Shown piece after piece: positions 16,406 through 25,092 of a DNA stretch of 64,000 nt. Below the pieces are notes generated by a model. It made no database searches. It saw only the letters and a program-made list of their open reading frames with translations, and was not told the origin of the DNA. The stretch's first letter is position 1, and every line of letters starts with the position of its first letter. A program made the position numbers and the translations under genes. Source of the DNA: Anaerolineales bacterium (lineage in GTDB: Bacteria > Chloroflexota > Anaerolineae > 4572-78 > J111); assembly GCA_015075185.1 (NCBI GenBank), contig JABTUW010000004.1:372001-436000 (forward strand). The letters are read 5' to 3'.

Positions 16406-18043
16406 ATGTTACAACCGAAAAACCGTAATCAGAAGTATAACGACTTGTTCACCGATGTTGATAGAGGTTTGATTAAAATTCCCAAATTTCAGCGAGAATT
16501 TGTGTGGAGTAAGGAGCAAACAGCCAAACTTATTGACAGTCTTATCAAAGGTTTTCCCATCGGAACCTTCATTTATTGGGAAACCCGTGACGAATTACGT
16601 TATATTAAGAATATAGGTAATGCTCCTTTGCCGGATACTCCTAAAGGGCATATTGTATCTTACATTTTGGATGGTCAGCAGCGAATAACTTCTCTCTATG
16701 CGGTGCGGAAAGGAGTACTCTGGACTCGTGAAGATGGCTACGAGATAAATTACAAAGATGTTTCAATTAACTTGACTCTTGATCCTGATGCTGATGAGCA
16801 AGTAGTGGTTGTAGAACCACCCGAGGATGCCCCTTCAATTTCTGTCCACAAACTTCTAAATGGAAGTCTAACTGAATTAACCAAAGAGTATGGTAAAGAT
16901 GTTGATCTTATCGAAAAAATAGACATATATCGGACACGTTTGACTGGTTACGATTTTTCAACCATTGTCATTGCTGATTATCCGATTGACGTTGCTTGTG
17001 AAGTATTTACCCGCATCAACAAAGGTGGGACAGAACTCACCCTGTTTGAAATTATGGTGGCCAAAACTTACGATGAAAAGCGTAAATTTGATTTGGCTAG
17101 GGAATATGAGCGGCTTATAGATAACAAAAAAGGGGCTGAAAAGGATTTGGAGGATGTAGGTTTTGAGACTATTCCTTCCTCAACTGTTCTTCAGTGTATG
17201 TCAGCGTATCTATGCCAACAAGTACGAGGCAAAGATATTCTAAAGCTGAATAAATCGGATTTTATAGATAATTGGAGTACCATTAAAAACGGTCTGTTTC
17301 ATGCCGTAGATTACATCCGTACACATTTACGTATTCCAGTCTCTCAATTACTGCCTTACAATTCCCTACTCGTTCCACTCACATACTTTTTCATCCGTAA
17401 TGGTGGTAAAGCCCCTTCTGTTTTGCAAGACAAGCTTCTGAGACAATATTTTTGGTGGGCCTCACTTTCAGGGCGTTTCTCATCAGCCGCAGATAGTAAA
17501 ATTGCACGGGACTTGGAGCGAATGGATAACATTCGTGCAGAAAAGCCGCCTAGTTACCGAGGTGAGGAAGTAAAACTAACAATGGATGATTTGAGATGGT
17601 ATTGGTTTAGTACTGGTGACGCCTTTTGTAAAGCAATTTTGTGCCTCTATGCTTATTTTCGGCCAATGTCCTTTAAATATAATAGCCCCACTACGATAGA
17701 CAACTCTTGGCTGATTCGCTCTAACAGTAAAAACTATCATCACTTTTTCCCGAAAAGTCACTTAAAGAAGCAAGAGTATGAGGATTGGGAAGCCAACTCT
17801 ATCCTCAATATTACTATTGTTGATGAACAGCTAAATAAAGGCGATATCCGTGCGAGTGCGCCAAGTAAGTATATGAAGACATTTAAGACGACGAACAAAG
17901 AGCTTTCCAACACCATGAAGACCCATCTCATAGACGATATAGATGCCTACGGTATCTGGAATGATGATTACTACACTTTCATTGAATGTCGAGGGCAACG
18001 TGTCCTCAAAGAACTCAAAAAACGTTTGGAACCTAAGCTATAA
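16406..18043 (+). CDS. DUF262 and HNH-nuclease domain protein (GmrSD/SspE-like)
   Basis: A 545-residue protein. The N-terminal DUF262 domain contains the nucleotide-binding/hydrolysis motif DGQQR at residues 89-93, preceded by PKFQREFVW. The C-terminus has an HNH-type arrangement with His445/His446 (YHHFFPKSHL), Asn464, Asn468 and Asn477 (EANSILNITIVDEQLNKGDI), like DUF1524. This pair of domains is found in type IV restriction enzymes (GmrSD) and in SspE of phosphorothioate-linked defence, so an antiphage nuclease is likely. It is clearly AT-richer than its neighbours, lies alone between REP copies, and is unrelated to the sugar genes around it, all signs of transfer. Confidence 0.85.
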   Translation: MLQPKNRNQKYNDLFTDVDRGLIKIPKFQREFVWSKEQTAKLIDSLIKGFPIGTFIYWETRDELRYIKNIGNAPLPDTPKGHIVSYILDGQQRITSLYAVRKGVLWTREDGYEINYKDVSINLTLDPDADEQVVVVEPPEDAPSISVHKLLNGSLTELTKEYGKDVDLIEKIDIYRTRLTGYDFSTIVIADYPIDVACEVFTRINKGGTELTLFEIMVAKTYDEKRKFDLAREYERLIDNKKGAEKDLEDVGFETIPSSTVLQCMSAYLCQQVRGKDILKLNKSDFIDNWSTIKNGLFHAVDYIRTHLRIPVSQLLPYNSLLVPLTYFFIRNGGKAPSVLQDKLLRQYFWWASLSGRFSSAADSKIARDLERMDNIRAEKPPSYRGEEVKLTMDDLRWYWFSTGDAFCKAILCLYAYFRPMSFKYNSPTTIDNSWLIRSNSKNYHHFFPKSHLKKQEYEDWEANSILNITIVDEQLNKGDIRASAPSKYMKTFKTTNKELSNTMKTHLIDDIDAYGIWNDDYYTFIECRGQRVLKELKKRLEPKL

Positions 18044-18048
18044 TTTTA

Positions 18049-18099
18049 GGGCGTTTTAACGTCCTTCGCCCTTTCAGTCCGACGGCTTCAGCCTCGGAC
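18049..18099 (-). repeat. REP-type structured repeat, copy 3 (inverted, partial)
   Basis: On the minus strand the core reads GTCCGA-GGCTgaAGCC-G-TCGGAC (18077-18099) followed by ctgaaagggcgaag. The second base pair of the stem is T-A here, against A-T and G-C in the other copies. It closes the DUF262 gene on its 3' side. Confidence 0.8.
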
Positions 18100-18127
18100 A
18101 ATTTACACAATTTTCAAGGAGCATACT

Positions 18128-19948
18128 ATGGCAAACATATCAAACCTCAAAATGACACCCCCCACCAATCGCCTTGTCGGCGATGTGCCCAAGGTGGGCA
18201 TCCGCCCGGCTATTGATGGCCGGCTGGGGGGTGTCCGCGAATCGTTAGAAGAACAGACTATGGCTATGGCCAGGGGAGTGGCTCGTCTCATCAGCGAGAA
18301 TCTGCGCCATCCCAACGGTCTGCCGGTCGAGTGCGTCATCGCCGACAGCACCATTGGCCGGGTGGCTGAAGCGGCTCGCTGCGCCGAGAAATTCAAAAAA
18401 GAGGGCGTCGGCCTGTCTATCACCGTTACGCCCTGCTGGTGTTACGGCGCGGAAACTATGGATACCGACCCGCTCATTCCTAAGGCGGTTTGGGGTTTCA
18501 ATGGCACCGAGCGCCCCGGCGCGGTCTATCTGGCGGCAGTGCTGGCCGGACACAGCCAGAAGGGGCTGCCTGCCTTCAGTATCTACGGGCATGACGTGCA
18601 GGATGCTGGCGACACCTCCATCCCGGCGGATGTCGCCGAGAAACTGCTCCAATTTGCCCGGGCCGGGCTGGCCGTGGCGACCATGCGCGGCAAATCCTAC
18701 CTGGCCATGGGCGGTACTTCGATGGGCATTGCCGGCTCTATCGTTGACCCGGCTTTTTTGGAAGCCTACCTGGGCATGCGCTCCGAGAGCGTGGACATGA
18801 GTGAGTTCACCCGCCGCATGGAAGAGAATATCTACGATCCCGAAGAGTACCAGCGGGCGCTGGACTGGGTTAAAGAAAATTGCCGGGAGGGCAAGGATTA
18901 CAACCCGTCCGGCAAGCAGCACAGCCGCGAGCAAAAGGATAAATCGTGGGAAACTTCGGTTAAGATGGCCTTAATTGCCCGTGACCTGATGATTGGCAAC
19001 CCGCGCCTGGCCGAACTGGGTTTTGGCGAAGAAGCGCTGGGCCACAACGCCATTGCCAGCGGCTTCCAGGGGCAGCGCCAGTGGACCGACCACTTCCCCA
19101 ACGGCGACTTTATGGAAGCGATTTTGTGTTCCTCGTTCGATTGGAACGGGATTCGCCAGCCCTTCATTGTGGCGACCGAGAATGACCACCTCAACGGCAT
19201 CTCCATGCTCTTGGGCCACCTGCTCAGCGGGACCGCTCAAATTTTTGCCGATGTACGAACCTACTGGAGCGCGGAGTCGGTCAAGCGGGTCACTGGCCAT
19301 ACCCTAAGCGGTCGAGCAGCGAGCGGAATTCTCCACCTGATTAACTCCGGCCCGGCGGCACTGGACGGCACTGGCCAGCAGTCGAAAGACGGCCAACCGG
19401 TGATGAAACCGTTCTGGGAGATTACGCCGGAGGAAGCGGTGGCCTGCCTTGAGGCAACCACATGGCATACCTCGAATGTGGGCTATTTTCGGGGCGGCGG
19501 TTGGTCTACCCGTTTTCTAACCCGGGGCGACATGCCGGTCACTATGTGCCGAATCAATTTGATTAAGGGCCTTGGCCCAGCTCTACAAATTGCCGAAGGC
19601 TACACTGTTGATCTACCACCCGCAGTTCACGAGGTGCTGAATGAGCGCACCGACCCCACCTGGCCGACGACATGGTTTGCCCCCACTGTCACCGGCAGCG
19701 GGCCGTTCCGAGATGTTTATACGGTCATGAATAACTGGGGCGCGAATCACGGCTCTATCAGCTACGGCCACATCGGGGCAGACTTGATAACCCTGGCTTC
19801 CATGCTGCGTATTCCGGTCTATATGCACAATGTGGCCGAAGATCGTATTTTTAGACCGAGCACCTGGGCCGCTTTCGGGACGCGGGATTTGGAAGGCGCT
19901 GATTTCCGGGCCTGCGCCAATTTTGGGCCGCTGTATGGAAAATACTAG
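18128..19948 (+). CDS. fucI: L-fucose isomerase
   Basis: A 606-residue enzyme, close to the 591 residues of E. coli FucI, and similar along its whole length (KVGIRPAIDGR, VRESLEEQTM, TVTPCWCYG, AVWGFNGTERPGAVYLAA, SIYGHDVQDA, GFQGQRQWTD). The manganese ligands Glu351 (ATENDHLNG) and Asp375 (ADVRTYW) are present. It converts L-fucose to L-fuculose, and D-arabinose to D-ribulose, in the cytoplasm. The kinase at 20032 would take the next step. The start ATG follows CAAGGAG. It is the clearest pathway assignment in the window. Confidence 0.97.
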   Translation: MANISNLKMTPPTNRLVGDVPKVGIRPAIDGRLGGVRESLEEQTMAMARGVARLISENLRHPNGLPVECVIADSTIGRVAEAARCAEKFKKEGVGLSITVTPCWCYGAETMDTDPLIPKAVWGFNGTERPGAVYLAAVLAGHSQKGLPAFSIYGHDVQDAGDTSIPADVAEKLLQFARAGLAVATMRGKSYLAMGGTSMGIAGSIVDPAFLEAYLGMRSESVDMSEFTRRMEENIYDPEEYQRALDWVKENCREGKDYNPSGKQHSREQKDKSWETSVKMALIARDLMIGNPRLAELGFGEEALGHNAIASGFQGQRQWTDHFPNGDFMEAILCSSFDWNGIRQPFIVATENDHLNGISMLLGHLLSGTAQIFADVRTYWSAESVKRVTGHTLSGRAASGILHLINSGPAALDGTGQQSKDGQPVMKPFWEITPEEAVACLEATTWHTSNVGYFRGGGWSTRFLTRGDMPVTMCRINLIKGLGPALQIAEGYTVDLPPAVHEVLNERTDPTWPTTWFAPTVTGSGPFRDVYTVMNNWGANHGSISYGHIGADLITLASMLRIPVYMHNVAEDRIFRPSTWAAFGTRDLEGADFRACANFGPLYGKY

Positions 19949-19949
19949 G

Positions 19950-20012
19950 CGAATGAATGAATAGGCGAATGGCGAATAAGATCTCTGTACCATTCGTTTA
20001 TTCGCCATTCAC
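19950..20012. repeat. Word-repeat hairpin (ggcgaatg family)
   Basis: GAATGGCGAATA (19967-19978) pairs perfectly with TATTCGCCATTC (19999-20010). It fills the fucI-kinase gap and may mark an mRNA processing or pausing point. Confidence 0.7.
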
Positions 20013-20031
20013 CAGGTGAAAGGATATATCA

Positions 20032-21522
20032 ATGACTAAAACAACGAACTTTCTAGCTTTTGATCTTGGCGCGGAGAGCGGCCGGGCCGTGTTGGGTCGT
20101 TTTGATGGGGAGCAGTTATCGCTGAGCGAAACGCATCGTTTCCCTAATGGGGCGGTGCGGCTGCCGCCTGGCCTGTACTGGAATGTGCTTAGTCTCTACA
20201 TCGAAATAAAACGTGGTCTGGCTAAAACATACACTGAAAGCGGTGGTCAATTGACCTCGTTGGGCCTGGATACCTGGGGCGTGGACTTTGCCCTGCTCGA
20301 CCGGGCCGGTCATCTTATTGGAAACCCACATCATTACCGTGATAGCCGCAACGATGGGATGCTGGAAAAAGCCTTTGCTATCGTTCCCCGTGAGGAAATT
20401 TTTGAGCAGACCGGTATCCAGTTTATGCAGATCAACGGCCTTTACCAACTGCTGTCCATGTCGCTGCACAAGTCACCCAAATTGGAAGTTGCCGCAACCC
20501 TGCTGATGATGCCTGATCTGTTTAATTATTGGCTGACCGGCCGGCGGGTGTGTGAATATACGGACGCCACCACCAGTCAGTGCTTCGACCCGCGCCGGGG
20601 CAACTGGGCTTACCCCTTGCTGGAAAAATTGAACCTGCCCACCCACATCTTCCCGGCTATCGTCCAGCCCGGCACCGAGTTGGGCTACCTGCTGCCCGAT
20701 GTGGCCGAGGAAGTGGGGGTCAGCCCCAAGATTTCGGTTATCGCTCCCGGCTGCCACGATACTGCCAGTGCGGTGGCGGCGGTGCCAATGGCTGAAGGGG
20801 CAGAACTGAATTCAGCCTATATCAGTTCCGGGACTTGGTCGCTGGTCGGGGTGGAAACGACTGAGCCGGTCATTAACGCTCAAAGTTTGGCTTACAACTT
20901 CACCAACGAGGGTGGGGTGGCTAACACGATCCGCTTGCTGAAAAACGTGACCGGCATGTGGCCGGTGCAGGAGTGCCGCCGGACCTGGGCGCAGGTGGGC
21001 GAGGAAATAAGTTATGCTGAGCTGACCCACCTGGCCGAACAGGCTGCGCCTTTTGCCGCACTGATTAACGCCGATGACCCCTTGTTCCTCCCGCCTGGCG
21101 ATATGCCGGCTCGTATCCGCGATTTTTGTATCCGTACCGGACAGACTCCGCCCGACAGCAAAGGCGCTTTGGTGCGCTGCGTCCTGGAAAGCCTGGCTCT
21201 CAAATACCGCTGGGTCATTGATCGGGCCGAAGAGTTAATTGGCCGGCCGATTACGACAGTCCACATCGTCGGCGGCGGCAGCCAGAACCGGCTGCTCAAC
21301 CAATTTGCGGCCAATGCGACCGGCCGCCCTGTCGTCACCGGGCCGGTTGAGGCAACGGCGATTGGCAACATTTTGATGCAAATGCTGGCGGTAGGCCAGA
21401 TTGGCTCGCTGGTCGAGGGCAGGGCGCTGGTGCGCAAATCTTTCCCGGTAGAAACTTACCAGCCCCAGGAAACAGTAGCCTGGAACGATGCTTACCAACG
21501 ATTTTTGGGTTTAATACAATAG
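20032..21522 (+). CDS. Rhamnulokinase-type FGGY kinase (probable L-fuculokinase role)
   Basis: A 496-residue FGGY kinase closer to RhaB than to xylulokinase. The phosphate loop is FDLGAESGRAVLG, followed by LGLDTWGVDFALLD, PHHYRDSR, GTWSLVG and GGGSQNRLLNQFAANATGRPV. RhaB phosphorylates L-rhamnulose at O-1. Here the only isomerase nearby is L-fucose isomerase, so L-fuculose is the more likely substrate; such kinases can accept both. No aldolase (FucA/RhaD) is seen in the window. The gene ends at a shared bidirectional hairpin. Confidence 0.9.
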   Translation: MTKTTNFLAFDLGAESGRAVLGRFDGEQLSLSETHRFPNGAVRLPPGLYWNVLSLYIEIKRGLAKTYTESGGQLTSLGLDTWGVDFALLDRAGHLIGNPHHYRDSRNDGMLEKAFAIVPREEIFEQTGIQFMQINGLYQLLSMSLHKSPKLEVAATLLMMPDLFNYWLTGRRVCEYTDATTSQCFDPRRGNWAYPLLEKLNLPTHIFPAIVQPGTELGYLLPDVAEEVGVSPKISVIAPGCHDTASAVAAVPMAEGAELNSAYISSGTWSLVGVETTEPVINAQSLAYNFTNEGGVANTIRLLKNVTGMWPVQECRRTWAQVGEEISYAELTHLAEQAAPFAALINADDPLFLPPGDMPARIRDFCIRTGQTPPDSKGALVRCVLESLALKYRWVIDRAEELIGRPITTVHIVGGGSQNRLLNQFAANATGRPVVTGPVEATAIGNILMQMLAVGQIGSLVEGRALVRKSFPVETYQPQETVAWNDAYQRFLGLIQ

Positions 21523-21539
21523 GGGATAACGATGGTTTG

Positions 21540-21573
21540 CAAGGGCAGGTCTCAGACCTGCCCTTGTTGTTTT
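21540..21573. terminator. Bidirectional terminator between convergent genes
   Basis: A 13-bp perfect stem (CAAGGGCAGGTCT, 21540-21552, with 21554-21566) is followed by TTGTTTT on the plus strand. The minus-strand stop codon of the DUF89 gene (21552-21554) lies in the middle of the hairpin. Confidence 0.8.
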
Positions 21574-22826
21574 GTCAGGATGGCTTGAATCATCCCCCGT
21601 TTTCCATTGACCTTCCATTCAGCGTCTGCATGATCCAATTGTTCGGCCAGGCCGGGCGGCAGGCCAACGATGGGATCGGATTTGAGAGTCCGCAGGGCCA
21701 CAAACGGCGCGGGAAAATAAGGAATGGCGGCTGTAACCGGCACTGTTGTTAGCCAGCGGCTGTCCCCCAGCAGCCGCCGGTAGTTGGCGTCGCCTTTGAT
21801 GATGACCAGCCAGGCTCGACTCAACTCGGCTTGCAGCTCTGGATGGATTTCCCAGAAAAAGTGACTGCTGTTCCAGAACAAATCGGGCCGGATGTGCAGG
21901 TGTTCTTGGGCGAGGTAACTTTCCAAACGCTCGGCTAGGGCACTGAGCTCGGAAACACCTTGGGCTTTGATCGCCGCCAGAGTTAATTCGATATCGGGCG
22001 GAGTCGTATCAGAGACAAAGGTAGGATGGGCCTTGACGTGCAGGGTGATTTGCCCGGCCCAATGGAAGCGCAGCAAAAAGTCAACCAGAGCCAAATCCAT
22101 CAAGAGTTCCGTACCGGCGTTGTCGCAGATGAAATCAATTCGACCGCCGGCCGCTGACTGCCGACCGCGGCTCCCCTGCAAATAGTCCAGTACCACCCCT
22201 GTATCGTCCACCACCAAATTCTCCTGTTCAGTAACAATGACAATTTGCCCTCCAGCCACCTCGGCTACTTTGGTATAGCTTAAATCAGCGCGATTGCCCC
22301 ACAAGCAGTGGTGCAGCAGCGCCCGGAGGCTGTCTGCAGAATTATCGGGGGCGTGGTTAAGAGCGGCCGCCAACACCTGCCAGGTGGCCAGGTTTTGCAA
22401 CTCTGCCCGCTTGCGCGGCAGGAAGGGATCAATGCCAATCCAGCGCCTTGCCTCGTCCGCCGCGCCGTTGCCTCCAAAATAACCCGCCGCTTCGACCAAT
22501 CGGCGATAGATAAAGGCCTCGGCAAAATACCAGGGAATGTCCAACCAGGTTCGGCCTTGATAAGGTTTCCAGGCTGCGACCCAACTGGGACCATCCGGGG
22601 CCACCGTTTCCAGGGGACGGACAGGATGATTGAAGACAAGTTCATCGTACAGGCTTTGAATTGCTTGAACAATGCTGTCTGGATACTGCCCGGTGTGGTC
22701 GTCCAACACATTTTGGATGATGGCCGGAAACCGGGTTGTCATCGTATGGTTGGCAAATGAGCCAGGCTCGCCGGTCATCAAAGGTGGGGGAGGGTTGTCA
22801 GGATTAAATTTCGTGTAATCAACCAT
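21552..22826 (-). CDS. DUF89 / ARMT1-like damage-control phosphatase family protein
   Basis: A 424-residue protein. Family signatures are DNAGTELLMDLALVDFLL (around residues 232-250), VKAHPTFVSD and the motif IIKGDANYRRLLGD, equivalent to KGDLNYRKL in the human ARMT1 group. Members are metal-dependent phosphatases thought to remove damaged sugar phosphates such as fructose 1-phosphate side products; methyltransferase activity has also been claimed for ARMT1. Lying between a fucose kinase and a methyltransferase island it could serve sugar-phosphate repair. Its stop codon is inside a terminator hairpin shared with the kinase gene. Confidence 0.75.
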   Translation of the reverse strand: MVDYTKFNPDNPPPPLMTGEPGSFANHTMTTRFPAIIQNVLDDHTGQYPDSIVQAIQSLYDELVFNHPVRPLETVAPDGPSWVAAWKPYQGRTWLDIPWYFAEAFIYRRLVEAAGYFGGNGAADEARRWIGIDPFLPRKRAELQNLATWQVLAAALNHAPDNSADSLRALLHHCLWGNRADLSYTKVAEVAGGQIVIVTEQENLVVDDTGVVLDYLQGSRGRQSAAGGRIDFICDNAGTELLMDLALVDFLLRFHWAGQITLHVKAHPTFVSDTTPPDIELTLAAIKAQGVSELSALAERLESYLAQEHLHIRPDLFWNSSHFFWEIHPELQAELSRAWLVIIKGDANYRRLLGDSRWLTTVPVTAAIPYFPAPFVALRTLKSDPIVGLPPGLAEQLDHADAEWKVNGKRGMIQAILTKQQGQV

Positions 22827-23015
22827 ATCTATTCCAAAAGATCAGCGGGATACCATCAGGATTTCTCTGCTGTGCGCTGAATTAATTTGCTGTAGTCCTC
22901 TACCAAGAAATTATAAACCAACAAGGGGGTAGTCTACCATCATCATTACGAGGACGCAATACATGACCTTTTGTCCGACTTTTCAAAAAAGGGAAAGTTG
23001 CCAGTGTTTCCTATT
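22827..23015. other. Intergenic gap without recognised element
   Basis: 189 bp between two minus-strand genes. TATAAT is present on the minus strand, but I see no convincing -35 box, hairpin or small gene. Confidence 0.4.
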
Positions 23016-25022
23016 CTACTTCATCAAACGCGGATTGCCCATCGCTCTGGCCCGGATGCGGTAAGTGTCCAGGCCGTCGGTTGACTCTTCGAGCACAACC
23101 TGGGGATTGTCGGCTCCGGCGCGCAAGGCTGCGTGGAGGGCATGCTCCTGGCTCAAGGCGCGGGCATGGGCCAGGGCGGCGCCGGCTCCTTCAAACTTGG
23201 ACCGGCTCTCACCCGTTTGCACGTAATAACCAACCACCTCCAACCCTGAACTCGACAGGCGGGGGTAAACCAGCGCCTCTTCCGTGACCATGACGCTCCC
23301 GGCCACAGCCCCGACCGCGTTCGCCACCGGGTGGTACTCAGGCAAAATTAAATCGGTGTGGAGGACATCGGCGACGGCCGGTAAAAAAATATCGGCCGGC
23401 GCGCCGATGCCGATGATCGGCTGGCGCAGCCGGAACTGTGTCTCCAGGTGAGGATGGGTTTGGCTCAGGCTGTTGTAAAAGAACCAGCGGCCCAGGTCAG
23501 GATCATGCGGCAGGGTCGGTGGGTGCAAAGTTTTGCCGCTGAGAAAGGTAATGATGGCCTGGACGATCATCTCGGTCATTTGCGACCAGACCTGCCGGCG
23601 CAGTTCGGCCAGCTCGCGGAACAGGAAGCGGCAAAAGATATCTGCGGCGACCGCCGCCGTTTCAACCTCCCAGGGCGCATACTTCCCTTCGAGGTGCAGC
23701 AGATCGGTGGGGGTCAGGCCCGCTTTGCCAATCACTTCCTGGCGCAGGAGTTCACGGCCGCCAAGCTGGGCGGCGTGCAGCAGGTTGAGCCGCTTGAGAA
23801 TTTCCGGCAGCGGTTGGGGGCCGTCGCGCAAAATGTTAACCAGTTCTCTTTCCTGGGTCGTTTTGACCAGACCCTCGTTCTGCGGCTCACGCAGCAGGTA
23901 CCAATATTCCAGCCAATCCGGGCTGGCCTGCTCCCAGGTTCGCCGCGACAGAGCGTTGAGACGCTGCTTAACTTGGGGGTACTGCCAGGCCAGGTAAGCC
24001 AGCGGCGCGACCCGCTCCGGACCAATCGCCAGCTCTTTTTCCCGGCTGAGGGCCAGGTGACTGTCGCCGCCCAGGGCGATGGAGAGCAGGTTAGCCGCCT
24101 TGACCGCAGTTTTGTAACTGCCCACGCTGGCTCCCTCTTCGCTGATTGTCACCTGTCCGTGTTGAACCAGAGCGATGTCAGTCGTCGTGCCGCCAATATC
24201 TATCACCAGGGCGTCGTCCAGGTTAGAAAGAAAGCGCCCGCCGATGGCGCTGGCGGCCGGGCCGGAATGAATCGTCTCGACCGGGGTCCGAGCGGCGAAC
24301 TCGTCGCTCATCAACGTGCCGTCACCCCGGACGACCATGAGCGGCGCGTCAATCCCGCGGCGTTCCATGGCCTGCCGCACCGCGATGACAAAATCTTGCA
24401 GAACGGCCAGCAGCGAGGCATTGAGCGCGGCGGTCGTGGCCCGCTCCACCGAGCCGAGCTTGGTTGAAAGCTGGTGCCCCAGAACGATGGGCAGGTCGCA
24501 CATGCTGGAGATCGCCTGATAGACCTGGTTTTCATGCTCCGGGTTGAGAGGGCTAAAGTAGCTGGAGACGGCGATAGCGTCTACCTGCTCTTTGATTTCA
24601 CCGACTTTAGCCAGGAGGCCCGGCAAATCGAGCGCGGCCTGTTCCCGGCCATACAGGTCGTGCCCGCCGGCAAAGTAGTAGAAAGTGGGGGTGGCAAAGC
24701 GGCCTTCCATTTTGAAGGAGGCAATCAGGTCGGGGTCGTAGCCGATCAGGAAGAGGGCCACCCGCTTGCCCTTGCCTTCGGCGATGGCGTTGGTGGCCAG
24801 GGTGGTCGAGATGGAGACCATTTTGATGGCCGCAGGGTCCTCGATGCGAATGCCCTCGATGACCTTTTCGATGCCAATGGAGAAATCGCGCTTGGTGGTC
24901 AGGCTTTTGTGAGAAGCCAGCACTTGCCGGGAGTGATATTCCAGCAGCACCCCATCGGTGTAGGTGCCGCCGGTGTCAATACCGAGGACCAGGGCGGGTG
25001 AGGGATTGGTGTTTGCTGCCAA
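23016..25022 (-). CDS. Hydantoinase/oxoprolinase family ATPase (HyuA-like, single subunit)
   Basis: A 668-residue protein starting at TTG with GGGA upstream. It has two ASKHA phosphate motifs, GIDTGGTYTDGVLLE near the N-terminus and VIDIGGTTTDIALV near residue 290, and ISTTLATNAIAEGKG, as in N-methylhydantoinase A and acetone carboxylase beta subunits. Those enzymes need a partner (HyuB or other), and none is present. It is downstream of and co-directional with three mttB genes and two corrinoid-protein genes. The reductive activators of corrinoid proteins (RamA/RACE) also end in an ASKHA domain, so a role in activation is possible, but no iron-sulfur cysteine cluster is visible. Confidence 0.85.
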   Translation of the reverse strand: MAANTNPSPALVLGIDTGGTYTDGVLLEYHSRQVLASHKSLTTKRDFSIGIEKVIEGIRIEDPAAIKMVSISTTLATNAIAEGKGKRVALFLIGYDPDLIASFKMEGRFATPTFYYFAGGHDLYGREQAALDLPGLLAKVGEIKEQVDAIAVSSYFSPLNPEHENQVYQAISSMCDLPIVLGHQLSTKLGSVERATTAALNASLLAVLQDFVIAVRQAMERRGIDAPLMVVRGDGTLMSDEFAARTPVETIHSGPAASAIGGRFLSNLDDALVIDIGGTTTDIALVQHGQVTISEEGASVGSYKTAVKAANLLSIALGGDSHLALSREKELAIGPERVAPLAYLAWQYPQVKQRLNALSRRTWEQASPDWLEYWYLLREPQNEGLVKTTQERELVNILRDGPQPLPEILKRLNLLHAAQLGGRELLRQEVIGKAGLTPTDLLHLEGKYAPWEVETAAVAADIFCRFLFRELAELRRQVWSQMTEMIVQAIITFLSGKTLHPPTLPHDPDLGRWFFYNSLSQTHPHLETQFRLRQPIIGIGAPADIFLPAVADVLHTDLILPEYHPVANAVGAVAGSVMVTEEALVYPRLSSSGLEVVGYYVQTGESRSKFEGAGAALAHARALSQEHALHAALRAGADNPQVVLEESTDGLDTYRIRARAMGNPRLMK

Positions 25023-25038
25023 GATGTAGTCCCATCGG

Positions 25039-25092
25039 GTAGACAGTAGACGGAAAAAATTCCCTGTCTACCGTCTACCGTTTACTGTCTAC
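25039..25092. repeat. Word-repeat hairpin (gtagacagtagacgg family)
   Basis: GTAGACAGTA (25039-25048) pairs with TACTGTCTAC (25083-25092), and GTAGACGG (25046-25053) with CCGTCTAC (25071-25078). It fills the whole gap between the mttB-type gene and the hydantoinase-like gene. The same words return at 52875-52905. Confidence 0.75.

Noticed and set aside
22827..23015. Minus-strand TATAAT as a promoter of the DUF89 gene
   Set aside because: No acceptable -35 box at 16-18 bp spacing, so it is not listed as a promoter.
23448..24467. 339-codon plus-strand frame opposite the hydantoinase-like gene
   Set aside because: Shadow of a conserved gene; no start signal and no family resemblance.
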